5,021 bases of DNA. Origin: Brachybacterium sp. GTDB lineage: Bacteria; Actinomycetota; Actinomycetes; Actinomycetales; Dermabacteraceae. The notes below the pieces were generated by a model. That model was not told the DNA's origin. It saw nothing but the letters and a program-made list of their open reading frames with translations, and searched no databases. Positions 1-5,021 of this stretch are shown piece by piece. The stretch covers positions 1-5,021 of the forward strand of contig DAHVRS010000376.1 in the NCBI GenBank assembly GCA_027322375.1, in the 5' to 3' direction. Numbering within the stretch: position 1 is the stretch's first letter; each line of letters starts with the position of its first letter. The position numbers and the translations under genes were made by a program.

Positions 1-79
1 ACCTGGGGTGATGAGAGTGAACGATCCGCAGCGCCACGGGAGCGGACCTCGTGTGACCCGACCACGACCAGGAGAACGC

Positions 80-440
80 ATGACCGACCTCGCGCACACC
101 GCACTCCCTTGCACCGTCCCCGGCCTCGGCCCGGACGACACCCGCCGGCTCGCGGACGCGCTCCAGGATCGCCCAGCTGGGCGGCACCCCCGTCGCCACC
201 CCGGGCCGCCTCGTCGCCGAGCGCGGCTGGAGCGACGATGCGCTGGGCAAGGCCGGCACCCAGGAGCATCTCGCAGCGCTCGACGCCGTCTACGAGGGCC
301 TCATCTCCTCGTACCGCAGGGCGATCTCGTCCGCCGGTGAGATCGACCCGATCAGCGAGGACATCCTCATCGGCCGGTCCGCCGAGCTGGAGAAGTTCCA
401 GTGGTGCGTCCGCGCGCATCTCGTGGGTTCACACACCTGA
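80..440 (+). pseudogene. dps: Broken Dps/ferritin-like gene: internal deletion plus frame change
   Basis: Intact Dps proteins form dodecamers that bind DNA and oxidise and store iron under starvation or oxidative stress. The start is ATG at 80, with GGAG (71-74) as ribosome site. From it, 31 codons read as a normal Dps N-terminus, including CTVPGL and LADALQDR. From 168 the homology continues in the next frame for 90 codons: IAQLGG, GTQEHLAALDAVYEG, a DPISEDILIG segment and the terminal EKFQWCVRAHL, ending at TGA 438-440. The roughly 47 residues that join these blocks in actinobacterial Dps are absent. They include the conserved His, Asp and Glu of the ferroxidase centre and the helix with the H-x-H-W motif. 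Read from the native ATG, translation leaves the Dps frame near 170 and stops at 338-340, giving 31 Dps residues plus about 55 nonsense residues. Family identity is from motif recognition. The size of the loss is estimated from typical length (about 160 residues). A functional product is very unlikely. An assembly mis-join is the main alternative. Confidence 0.85.
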
Positions 441-498
441 GGCCTCCCACCCCGGGGCGGGTACCGTGAAGGGACCCGACCCCCGAGGAGGATCCGGC

Positions 499-1857
499 AT
501 GGCGATCGCCGCCCCCACCGCCGACGAGCTCGCACTGCTGCAGGACGAGGCCGTCCGCTTCACGCGCGAGCTCATCCGCATCGACACCACGAACTACGGC
601 GGGAACGATCCCGAGACCTGGGGCAAGGGCGAGACCGAGGCGGCGAACCATGTTGTCGCAGCGCTGCGCGAGGTGGGCCTGGAGCCCGCCGTCTACGAAT
701 CCCATCCGGGCCGCCCGTCCGTGCTCGTGACGATCCCCGGCCAGGACCGCACCCGCGGCGGGCTCATCCTCCACGGCCACCTCGATGTGGTCCCGGCCCG
801 CGCCGAGGACTGGACGGTGGATCCCTTCGCCGCTGAGATCATCGACGGGATGATCTACGGCCGCGGCGCAGTGGACATGAAGGACATGGTGGGGATGATC
901 CTCGCCGTGGCTCGCCACCTGGCCCGCACCCGGCAGGTCCCGCCCCGCGACCTCATGTTCGCCTTCTTCGCCGACGAGGAGAACGCCTCGGTGTGGGGCG
1001 CGCAGTGGCTCGTGGAGAACCACCCGGAACTGTTCGACGGCATGACCGAGGCGATCAGCGAGGTGGGCGGCTACTCGATCACCCTGCCCGAGAAGGAGAC
1101 CGGCGAGGACGTCCGCGCCTATCTCATCCAGACCGCGGAGAAGGGCCTGGCATGGGGGCGGCTGCGCGCGCACGGCCGGGCCGGTCACGGCTCCGTCCCC
1201 AATGACGAGAACGCGATCGTGCGCCTGGCCAAGGCGATCACCGCGATCGACGCACACGAGTTCCCGCTCGAGGCGATCGCGAGCGTGCGCGCACTGTTCG
1301 ACGGGATCACCGAGATCACCGGCACCGGCTGGAGCGAGGAGGACCTCGAGGGGATCCTGCCGCTGACCGGCGGGGCCCGGCAATTCGTCGCCGGCACCCT
1401 GCGCGACTCCACGAACCTCACCATGCTCGAGAGCGGCTACAAGGTGAACGTCATCCCGCAGACGGCGGAGGCGAGCTTCGACTGCCGCTTCCTGCCCGGC
1501 CACCAGGAGCAGGTCCTCGCCCTGCTCGACGAGCTCGCGGGCGAGCACGTCGAGGTGATCGTCGACCATGTGGGCGTCTCCGTGGACTCCCCACGTGAGT
1601 CCCCGCTGGTGGACGCGATGACCGCGGCGATCCAGGCGGAGGATCCGGGCTCGCACGTGCTCCCTTACTGCCTCAGCGCCGGCACCGACAACAAGCCGCT
1701 CAGCTCCCTGGGCATCCTCGGCTACGGCTTCGCACCACTGCAGCTGCCCGCGGACCTGGACTTCGCTCCACTCTTCCACGGGGTCGACGAGCGCGTGCCG
1801 GTGGATGCGGTGCGCTTCGGCGCGCGCGTGCTGCTGCGCCTGGTCAGCGACTGCTGA
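499..1857 (+). CDS. M20-family metallopeptidase / amidohydrolase (ArgE/DapE/CPG2 type)
   Basis: This is a predicted cytoplasmic two-zinc hydrolase of 452 residues that would cleave a peptide or N-acyl amide bond; the substrate cannot be read from sequence. The metal-site motifs are complete and in order: HGHLDVVP (ligand His94, Asp96 of the H-x-D), GRGAVDMK (bridging Asp126), ADEEN (catalytic Glu160, ligand Glu161), SEVGG (likely ligand Glu188) and LFHGVDERVP (ligand His427). GRAGHGSVP around 227-234 is typical of the inserted dimerisation/lid domain (about 210-330), whose His reaches the partner active site. YCLSAGTDNKPL (390-401) is the usual substrate-binding segment. No signal peptide or membrane segment is seen. 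The start is set by GAGGAGG at 485-491, seven bases before ATG 499; the reading frame is open further upstream but that stretch overlaps dps. TACCGT at 462-467 is a possible -10, without a clear -35. It is longer than typical DapE (about 375) and not beside lysine or arginine genes, so I do not assign dapE or argE. Confidence 0.9.
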   Translation: MAIAAPTADELALLQDEAVRFTRELIRIDTTNYGGNDPETWGKGETEAANHVVAALREVGLEPAVYESHPGRPSVLVTIPGQDRTRGGLILHGHLDVVPARAEDWTVDPFAAEIIDGMIYGRGAVDMKDMVGMILAVARHLARTRQVPPRDLMFAFFADEENASVWGAQWLVENHPELFDGMTEAISEVGGYSITLPEKETGEDVRAYLIQTAEKGLAWGRLRAHGRAGHGSVPNDENAIVRLAKAITAIDAHEFPLEAIASVRALFDGITEITGTGWSEEDLEGILPLTGGARQFVAGTLRDSTNLTMLESGYKVNVIPQTAEASFDCRFLPGHQEQVLALLDELAGEHVEVIVDHVGVSVDSPRESPLVDAMTAAIQAEDPGSHVLPYCLSAGTDNKPLSSLGILGYGFAPLQLPADLDFAPLFHGVDERVPVDAVRFGARVLLRLVSDC

Positions 1858-1867
1858 GCACCCGCCG

Positions 1868-1912
1868 CTGACTGAGCCCCGCCCCGGTGGTCCCAGGGCG
1901 GGGCTCAGTCAG
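1868..1912. terminator. Bidirectional hairpin terminator between convergent genes
   Basis: A perfect 17-bp stem is formed by 1868-1884 and 1896-1912, with an 11-base loop (1885-1895). It starts 10 bases after the stop of the M20 gene and ends 13 bases before the stop of the convergent TetR gene, so it can serve both. No T-tract follows on either strand, as is common for actinobacterial terminators. Confidence 0.85.
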
Positions 1913-1925
1913 TCACGAGCGGCTC

Positions 1926-2609
1926 TCAGCCCTTCTCGAGCTGCTCTCCGACGCCCGCCTTTCGGCAGACCTCCATCATCTCCGCCGCGGGGACCTCGTC
2001 CTCGGGGCCGATGCCGGTGTACCAGCTCGGGGCGTTGCGCAGGATGGTCTCGAGCAGCGCAGTGCCGTCGAGCTCCTCGCCGGCATGGGCCGTTTCTTCG
2101 GTCTCGACGAGCCAGTGGGTCGCCTCGGCGAGTGCGGCGCTCGCGATCATGCGCCCTGTGGTCAGGGCGTCCAGGCCCGTCGGCACCGCGTCCACGACCA
2201 ACTCGATCGCCTGCGCGTGCATGCCCGCCATCGACTCGACCATGCCCATGTAGGTGCGGTGGGAGAACTTCCACTCGAGCGCGCCGCGCAGGAAGGCGTG
2301 GTGCCGCTCGACGTAGCAGGAGAGCACCCCGAAGCCGAAGAGCACCGCGCGGCGGTAGTCGTTGACCTCGCGCTGGTACTCGGCGCCCCGCGTCCACGCG
2401 GTCTCGAACATCTCCCGGAGCATCGCAGCCATGAGCTCGTCGAGGCCGGAGAAGTGGCTGTAGAACGCAGCCCGGCTGACACCGGCGCGCTTCGCGAGCG
2501 CGTTGACGGTGACCTCGCCGTCATCGGCGGAGAGGTCCCGGGCGGCGGCGAAGATCGCCGCCTTGGTCCGGGCGGGACGTGGGTCCGGAGCACGCTCGTT
2601 CCTGGGCAT
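1926..2609 (-). CDS. TetR/AcrR-family transcriptional regulator
   Basis: This is a 227-residue one-component regulator, normally a dimeric repressor released from DNA by a small ligand. Residues 12-62 form the TetR N-terminal DNA-binding domain: TKAAIFAAARDL (helix 1), then VTVNALAKRAGVSRAAFYSHF (33-53, described here as the helix-turn-helix with recognition helix about 44-50), then GLDELMAAML. The remaining residues (about 65-227) are helical and variable, as expected of the ligand/dimer domain, and do not name a ligand. The start ATG at 2609 puts the domain at the usual distance from the N-terminus. The frame stays open to 2873, but that extension would overlap the divergent gene and lacks TetR similarity. 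No good ribosome site precedes the ATG; a -10-like TATCAT six bases upstream suggests a leaderless message. It faces a gene of unknown function across 135 bp, the classical layout for a TetR repressor and its target. It may also regulate itself. Confidence 0.9.
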   Translation of the reverse strand: MPRNERAPDPRPARTKAAIFAAARDLSADDGEVTVNALAKRAGVSRAAFYSHFSGLDELMAAMLREMFETAWTRGAEYQREVNDYRRAVLFGFGVLSCYVERHHAFLRGALEWKFSHRTYMGMVESMAGMHAQAIELVVDAVPTGLDALTTGRMIASAALAEATHWLVETEETAHAGEELDGTALLETILRNAPSWYTGIGPEDEVPAAEMMEVCRKAGVGEQLEKG

Positions 2610-2615
2610 TCCCGC

Positions 2616-2621
2616 ATGATA
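2616..2621 (-). promoter_or_regulatory. Candidate -10 element of the TetR gene (leaderless)
   Basis: On the minus strand this reads TATCAT, a 5/6 match to TATAAT. Six bases (GCGGGA) separate it from the ATG at 2609, so transcription would begin at or within a base of the start codon. No convincing -35 lies 16-18 bases upstream, which is common in actinobacteria. Confidence 0.45.
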
Positions 2622-2692
2622 GCCCTCGGGGTGCGGCCGTGGCCGGGTGCCAGCGGGGAACGACGACTGCGCTGGGCGACGGCCGCACAGGA

Positions 2693-2731
2693 GGACGACC
2701 GCACCGGACAACCACATTGGACGACCGTGCG
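2693..2731. repeat. Three tandem 13-bp imperfect repeats upstream of the unknown gene
   Basis: The units are GGACGACCGCACC (2693-2705), GGACAACCACATT (2706-2718) and GGACGACCGTGCG (2719-2731). All share GGAC-n-ACC at their left end; units 1 and 3 share the 9-mer GGACGACCG exactly, 26 bp apart. They end 13 bp before the ATG at 2745, so a bound protein would block transcription of that gene. Confidence 0.55.
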
Positions 2732-2744
2732 GCACGATGGAGGC

Positions 2745-3593
2745 ATGGCCCGCCCTTCCCCTCCCGCGTCGTTCCCGAAGCTCCTCGCGCAGCTGCCGGG
2801 GCAGACCATCGTGCACACGCGCGTGGCCGCACGCGGGACGTGGACGGTGACCACCCGGGGCTGGGTGCTGCACTCGCGCATCCAGGACCTGCCCGGCGGG
2901 CCCGTCGGCCTGCGGGATCCGCGCGCCGTCGGTGCCGCCTTCGAGCAGGTGCGCCTGGAGGAGGACGAGCTCGTGGTCGCACTGCGCCCGACGGGCGAGT
3001 CGAGCCAGAGAAGCGGGACGAGCCCGAGAGGCGGGGAGATCCTGTCACTGCGCCTGCGGCCGGCCTGGGAGGTGACGGGTCCTCGCCGCGCACGAGCTGG
3101 GATCACGGCACGGGGCGAGCGATGGGAGGAGCCGCCGGGCCCGCCCCTCCACGCCTCCCCCGAGCAGCTCGCCGCGCATCGTGCCTCGACGCGCAGCGGC
3201 ATCGAGGACCGGCTGCTCGCCACCGCCCGGTACCGCTGCGTGCACCCCGGCCACGTGGTCGAGGTGCTCGCCGCCGCCGGCGCGGTGGACGAGGAGGAGT
3301 TCGCTCGGCGCGGCCCGCTGCTGCTGGCCCGGATGCTCGCACGCGGCGAGCTGCAGGCCGGGTTCCTCCACGAGGGCCGCTTCCGCGCCTGGGACCTGCC
3401 GCTCGAGGAGGTCATCGAGCACATCGGCACCACCTGGACCGCGATCGGTGGCCGCGCGCCAGACCGGGACATGATCGCCTGGTTCGCGCTCACTCCGGCG
3501 GGCCGTGCCTCGCTCGGTCCCCGCAGCGCGCAGGCCCTACCGCCCGGCATGGCCGGTTACGACTCCCCGGGCGTGGTGGGCGGAGCACGCTGA
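2745..3593 (+). CDS. Conserved-looking protein of unknown function
   Basis: I do not recognise this 282-residue protein. Residues about 10-82 alternate short hydrophobic stretches and turns (QTIVHTRVAARGTWTVTTRG, then QVRLEEDELVVALRPTGE) and look beta-rich. Residues 84-150 are rich in Arg, Gly, Ser, Pro and look like a flexible linker. Residues 151-255 look helical: IEDRLLATARYRC, HVVEVLAAAGAVDEEEF, LLLARMLARGELQAGF, then FRAWDLPLEEVIEHIG and WFALTPAGR, which ends the ordered part; the last 27 residues are low complexity. There is no signal peptide, membrane segment or catalytic motif I can name. The start ATG 2745 is chosen because the frame upstream looks non-coding. Its GGAGG (2739-2743) ends one base before the ATG, too close for a standard ribosome site, so a leaderless message or the in-frame GTG at 2727 are alternatives. 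It is divergent from the TetR gene and may be its target. Codon bias supports real coding. Confidence 0.75.
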   Translation: MARPSPPASFPKLLAQLPGQTIVHTRVAARGTWTVTTRGWVLHSRIQDLPGGPVGLRDPRAVGAAFEQVRLEEDELVVALRPTGESSQRSGTSPRGGEILSLRLRPAWEVTGPRRARAGITARGERWEEPPGPPLHASPEQLAAHRASTRSGIEDRLLATARYRCVHPGHVVEVLAAAGAVDEEEFARRGPLLLARMLARGELQAGFLHEGRFRAWDLPLEEVIEHIGTTWTAIGGRAPDRDMIAWFALTPAGRASLGPRSAQALPPGMAGYDSPGVVGGAR

Positions 3594-3681
3594 TTCTCCC
3601 GCCCCCGCGGCACGCCACCCCTGACGCGCGCACCATGCTAGTGGTGGCCAGCCCCCGCCTCACGAGCTTTCTGAGCACATG

Positions 3682-3699
3682 TCAGGCATCTCTCAGGCA
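3682..3699. repeat. Direct repeat TCAGGCA, 11-bp period
   Basis: TCAGGCA occurs at 3682-3688 and 3693-3699, start to start 11 bp, about one helical turn. This is the geometry used by many response-regulator dimers. Chance is a real possibility for a 7-mer. Confidence 0.3.
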
Positions 3700-3736
3700 C
3701 GGGGAACAGCGGGTAGCGCCCAGGTGCACGGCAGAG

Positions 3737-3755
3737 TGCTGTCTCCCGGACAGCA
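3737..3755. promoter_or_regulatory. 19-bp interrupted palindrome upstream of ptsH
   Basis: TGCTGTC (3737-3743) and GACAGCA (3749-3755) are perfect inverted repeats around a 5-base centre, TCCCG; G-T wobbles at 3736/3756 and 3744/3748 would extend a stem. It lies about 78 bp before the ptsH start and about 40 bp before the candidate -10. This suits a dimeric regulator's operator better than a terminator, since the stem is short and no T-tract follows. Confidence 0.4.
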
Positions 3756-3794
3756 TCAGACGGCACCCGGTCTCCACCACCTGCCCGGCGGCGA

Positions 3795-3800
3795 TACCCT
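3795..3800 (+). promoter_or_regulatory. Candidate -10 element of ptsH
   Basis: TACCCT fits TAnnnT and would give a leader of about 25 bases before ATG 3833. No clear -35 is seen at the right distance (3772-3777 reads CTCCAC). Confidence 0.3.
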
Positions 3801-3832
3801 GAAGCTCACACCCGTCGAGAAAGGCGCTCGAG

Positions 3833-4114
3833 ATGCCAGCACGTACCGTGAAGGTCGCGAGCAGCAGCGGCCTCCATGCCCGCCCTGCCGCGATCTTCTC
3901 CCAGGCCGCCAGCGAGCAGTCCGCGGCCGTCACGATCGAGACGGCCGATGGCGGCCCGGTCAAGGCCTCCAGCATCCTCATGCTGCTGACTCTGAACGTC
4001 GGTCACGGCGACGAGGTGACGCTCCGCGCGGAGGGCGAGGGTGCCGAGGAGGCGCTCGATGTCCTCGCCGCACTGCTGGAGAGGAACCTCGACGAGGAGT
4101 TCCAGGACTCCTGA
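3833..4114 (+). CDS. ptsH: HPr, phosphocarrier protein of the phosphotransferase system
   Basis: HPr takes phosphate from Enzyme I (PEP-derived) on a histidine and passes it to the EIIA domains of sugar permeases in the cytoplasm. The 93-residue protein has the active-site signature SGLHARPAA with His15 at the canonical position and Arg17 beside it. The second signature is PVKASSILMLLTLNV (42-56), resembling the streptomycete form. The regulatory serine position of Firmicute HPr aligns best with Ser47, with Ser46 beside it; HPr kinase is generally absent from actinobacteria, so Ser phosphorylation is not expected. The length is typical (85-93). The start ATG has GAGAAAGG (3817-3824) eight bases upstream. 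It stands alone, without ptsI or EII genes in the window, as is frequent in actinobacteria. A hairpin terminator lies 68 bases downstream. Confidence 0.97.
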   Translation: MPARTVKVASSSGLHARPAAIFSQAASEQSAAVTIETADGGPVKASSILMLLTLNVGHGDEVTLRAEGEGAEEALDVLAALLERNLDEEFQDS

Positions 4115-4181
4115 ACCGGGATGACTCCTGAGCCGCACTGCTCACCGAGCCGGGCTCCTGCCCACCAGGCACCCCGCATGC

Positions 4182-4217
4182 GAGAAGGCCCCCACCGGAT
4201 TCGGTGGGGGCCTTCTC
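4182..4217. terminator. Strong hairpin terminator between ptsH and tRNA-Ser
   Basis: A perfect 16-bp GC-rich stem is formed by 4182-4197 and 4202-4217, with loop GATT (4198-4201). It lies 67 bases after the ptsH stop and 29 bases beyond the 3' end of the convergent tRNA, so it can terminate both. No T-tract follows on either strand. Confidence 0.9.
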
Positions 4218-4246
4218 TGTCCCGGGACATCGCCCCAGGTCAAGAG

Positions 4247-4332
4247 CGGTAGCGGCGGGATTTGAACCCGCGGTGGCTATGAACCACACATCATTTCGAG
4301 TGATGCACCTTCGGCCGCTCGGACACGCTACC
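4247..4332 (-). tRNA. tRNA-Ser(CGA)
   Basis: Read on the minus strand this is an 86-base class II tRNA decoding UCG. Acceptor arms GGTAGCG (4332-4326) and CGCTACC (4254-4248) pair fully, with discriminator G at 4247. The D region contains the serine-type GAGCGGCCGAAGG. The anticodon arm is CATCA-CTCGAAA-TGATG, anticodon CGA. A long variable arm (GTGG...CCAC) marks serine identity, and the T arm is GCGGG-TTCAAAT-CCCGC. The CCA end is not encoded (CTC follows), so it must be added after transcription. It lies downstream of, and on the same strand as, the universal stress gene. Confidence 0.97.
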
Positions 4333-4339
4333 GCCGGAC

Positions 4340-4369
4340 AGCCTAACGGGCGCGCGGGGTCTGCTCCAA
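4340..4369 (-). promoter_or_regulatory. Candidate tRNA-Ser promoter
   Basis: On the minus strand, TTGGAG (4369-4364) and TAGGCT (4345-4340) are separated by 18 bases. Transcription would begin at about 4333, right at the mature 5' end, leaving almost no leader for RNase P to remove. The elements match the -35 TTGnnn and -10 TAnnnT patterns only loosely. Confidence 0.4.
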
Positions 4370-4396
4370 ACGTTGCGGGCGAGGACGCGAGTCACA

Positions 4397-5021
4397 TCAC
4401 TCCCGCGGCCCGTCATGGTCGCGGTCATGTCCGCGCACGACCATCACGTTCCCCGTCGCGTGCAGCACGGTCGCGTGCGCGGTCGAGCCGACGGCGCTGC
4501 GGCTGCGGCCGCGGTGGCCGAGGACCAGCAGGCGTGCCCCCGTCGCCGCATCAAGCAGGGCCTCTGCGGCGGTGCGTCCCGTCAGCGGCCTCCCGGTGAC
4601 CTCGAGGCCCTCATGCTGGGCGCGGGCCCGGGCGGTGCTGCGCTCGAGGATCTCGTGGGCGCCTGCGTCTGCGTCCCCGTCGATGCTCACATGGAGGATC
4701 CGCAGCTCGACGCCCCAGGCCGCGGCGAGCTCTGCGGCGATGTCGATGGCCTGGGCGGCGGTCGCGGAGCCGTCATCGGCGACGAGCACGGGGCCGGCGC
4801 GGTGCTGGTCGGAGCGGATGATCGCGACGGGACAGCCCGCATCGTGCAGGATGCCGCGGCTGACGGAGCCGAGCAGCATGCCCATCACGGCACCGAGGCC
4901 GCGCGTGCCCACGGCGAGCAACGCGATCTGCTCGGAGATCTCCTCGAGCGCTTCGCGCGGGGTGCCGGGCATGAGCTGGGCGGTCACGCGGAGATCGGGA
5001 TAGTGCGCGGCGAGGCGCTCG
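4397..5021 (-). CDS. Universal stress protein, tandem UspA domains (5' end outside window)
   Basis: Universal stress proteins are cytoplasmic, often ATP-binding, and induced by starvation, hypoxia or oxidative stress. The frame is open to the window edge, so the first part of the gene (perhaps 80-100 residues) is missing; 207 residues are visible. The GTG at 4987 lies inside the first domain and should not be taken as the start, since coding similarity (LAAHYPDLRV) continues upstream of it. Domain 1 ends with a complete nucleotide-binding signature, GTRG-9 residues-GS, followed by SRGILHDAGCPVAIIR. Domain 2 starts with PVLVADDGSATAAQAIDIA, where the Asp of ADDGS is the usual adenine-binding position, and ends with VLGHRG, AVGSTAHATVLHAT and VMVVR. 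Its glycine signature is shortened (six residues instead of nine between the second Gly and GS), so domain 2 may not bind ATP normally. The tail GHDRDHDGPRE is charged. No clear terminator separates it from the tRNA 64 bases downstream. Confidence 0.92.
   Translation of the reverse strand, partial: ERLAAHYPDLRVTAQLMPGTPREALEEISEQIALLAVGTRGLGAVMGMLLGSVSRGILHDAGCPVAIIRSDQHRAGPVLVADDGSATAAQAIDIAAELAAAWGVELRILHVSIDGDADAGAHEILERSTARARAQHEGLEVTGRPLTGRTAAEALLDAATGARLLVLGHRGRSRSAVGSTAHATVLHATGNVMVVRGHDRDHDGPRE

Larger units (their letters stand above)
2610..2744. promoter_or_regulatory. Divergent promoter/operator region, TetR gene and unknown gene
   Basis: This 135-bp gap must hold the promoters of both flanking genes and is the expected site of TetR operators. 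Visible structure: a perfect 10-bp inverted repeat (GTGCGGCCGT 2631-2640, ACGGCCGCAC 2679-2688); a second GTGCGG inverted pair (CCGCAC 2699-2704, GTGCGG 2727-2732); three 13-bp tandem repeats (2693-2731); and a short palindrome CGTGC-G-GCACG at 2726-2736 just before the unknown gene. Function as operators is inferred from position. Confidence 0.5.
3594..3832. other. 239-bp non-coding region upstream of ptsH
   Basis: I see no gene here. The short open frames crossing it lack ribosome sites and continue out of frame into ptsH. It contains a 5-bp hairpin (CACCA 3631-3635 / TGGTG 3642-3646), an 11-bp-spaced direct repeat, a 19-bp interrupted palindrome and a possible -10 for ptsH. No strong terminator follows the unknown gene, so read-through into ptsH cannot be excluded. 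Confidence 0.6.

Noticed and set aside
1..79. Possible end of an upstream gene or dps promoter
   Set aside because: Too short to judge; no conserved protein end and no clear -10/-35 pair.
461..472. Identical 12-mer GTACCGTGAAGG at 461-472 and 3843-3854
   Set aside because: The second copy is ptsH coding sequence (R-T-V-K-V). One shared 12-mer with no flanking similarity is best treated as coincidence.
109..498. Upstream extension of the M20 reading frame
   Set aside because: It runs out of frame through the dps remnant. The clear ribosome site at 485-491 sets the start at 499.
367..1779. 470-codon open frame on the minus strand opposite the M20 gene
   Set aside because: It is an antisense shadow produced by high GC. 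The plus-strand frame has complete M20 motifs, whereas this one shows no domain and runs through dps and the intergenic gap.
2610..2873. N-terminal extension of the TetR frame
   Set aside because: It would overlap the divergent gene, has no TetR similarity and is Arg/Pro-rich noise. The domain is correctly placed from 2609.
2162..3550. 462-codon minus-strand open frame across the TetR gene and the unknown gene
   Set aside because: Composition is dominated by Ser/Arg/Pro/Ala with no domain. It overlaps a certain TetR gene in another frame.
2579..3802. 407-codon plus-strand open frame overlapping the unknown gene
   Set aside because: It is a +1 shadow with Arg/Gly/Pro-rich translation. The 2745-3593 frame has far better codon bias and protein character.
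1..5021. CRISPR array, mobile element, toxin-antitoxin or other novel system
   Set aside because: No regularly spaced direct repeats, transposase or integrase motifs, terminal inverted repeats, or small overlapping gene pairs were seen.

Overview
The window is very GC-rich DNA with strong G/C bias at third codon positions. It carries a streptomycete-like HPr and a tRNA-Ser(CGA) without an encoded CCA end. Together these point to a high-GC actinobacterium, most likely a Micrococcales member (a Brachybacterium-like organism would fit). That placement is inference from sequence style, not from a search. It reads as an ordinary chromosomal housekeeping stretch: I see no CRISPR array, insertion sequence, integrase, phage gene or recognisable defence system.

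Layout. (1) 80-440, plus strand: a broken dps gene. The N-terminal 31 codons and C-terminal 90 codons of a Dps miniferritin are both recognisable but lie in different frames. The central part of about 47 residues, which carries the ferroxidase centre, is missing. (2) 499-1857, plus: an intact M20-family zinc peptidase/deacylase with all metal ligands. (3) 1868-1912: a 17-bp perfect hairpin shared as terminator by the convergent genes on either side. (4) 1926-2609, minus: a TetR-family repressor. (5) 2610-2744: a divergent promoter region with three tandem 13-bp repeats and inverted GTGCGG elements. (6) 2745-3593, plus: a 282-residue protein of unknown function, divergent from the TetR gene. 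(7) 3594-3832: a 239-bp leader region with a 19-bp interrupted palindrome and an 11-bp-spaced direct repeat. (8) 3833-4114, plus: ptsH, encoding the phosphocarrier HPr, as a stand-alone gene. (9) 4182-4217: a 16-bp perfect hairpin terminator between convergent ptsH and tRNA. (10) 4247-4332, minus: tRNA-Ser(CGA). (11) 4397-5021, minus: the C-terminal two thirds of a tandem universal stress protein, running off the right edge.

How the genes relate. Most are single-gene transcription units, so no pathway is encoded here. The TetR regulator and the divergent unknown gene are the one pair likely to be functionally linked, because they share a 135-bp intergenic region with repeat structure. Two stress-linked genes (dps, usp) and the PTS carrier bracket the window but are not in an operon. 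The points most worth a second look are the dps deletion, with a possible microhomology junction; the TetR/unknown intergenic region, including an apparently leaderless TetR transcript; and the palindrome upstream of ptsH.
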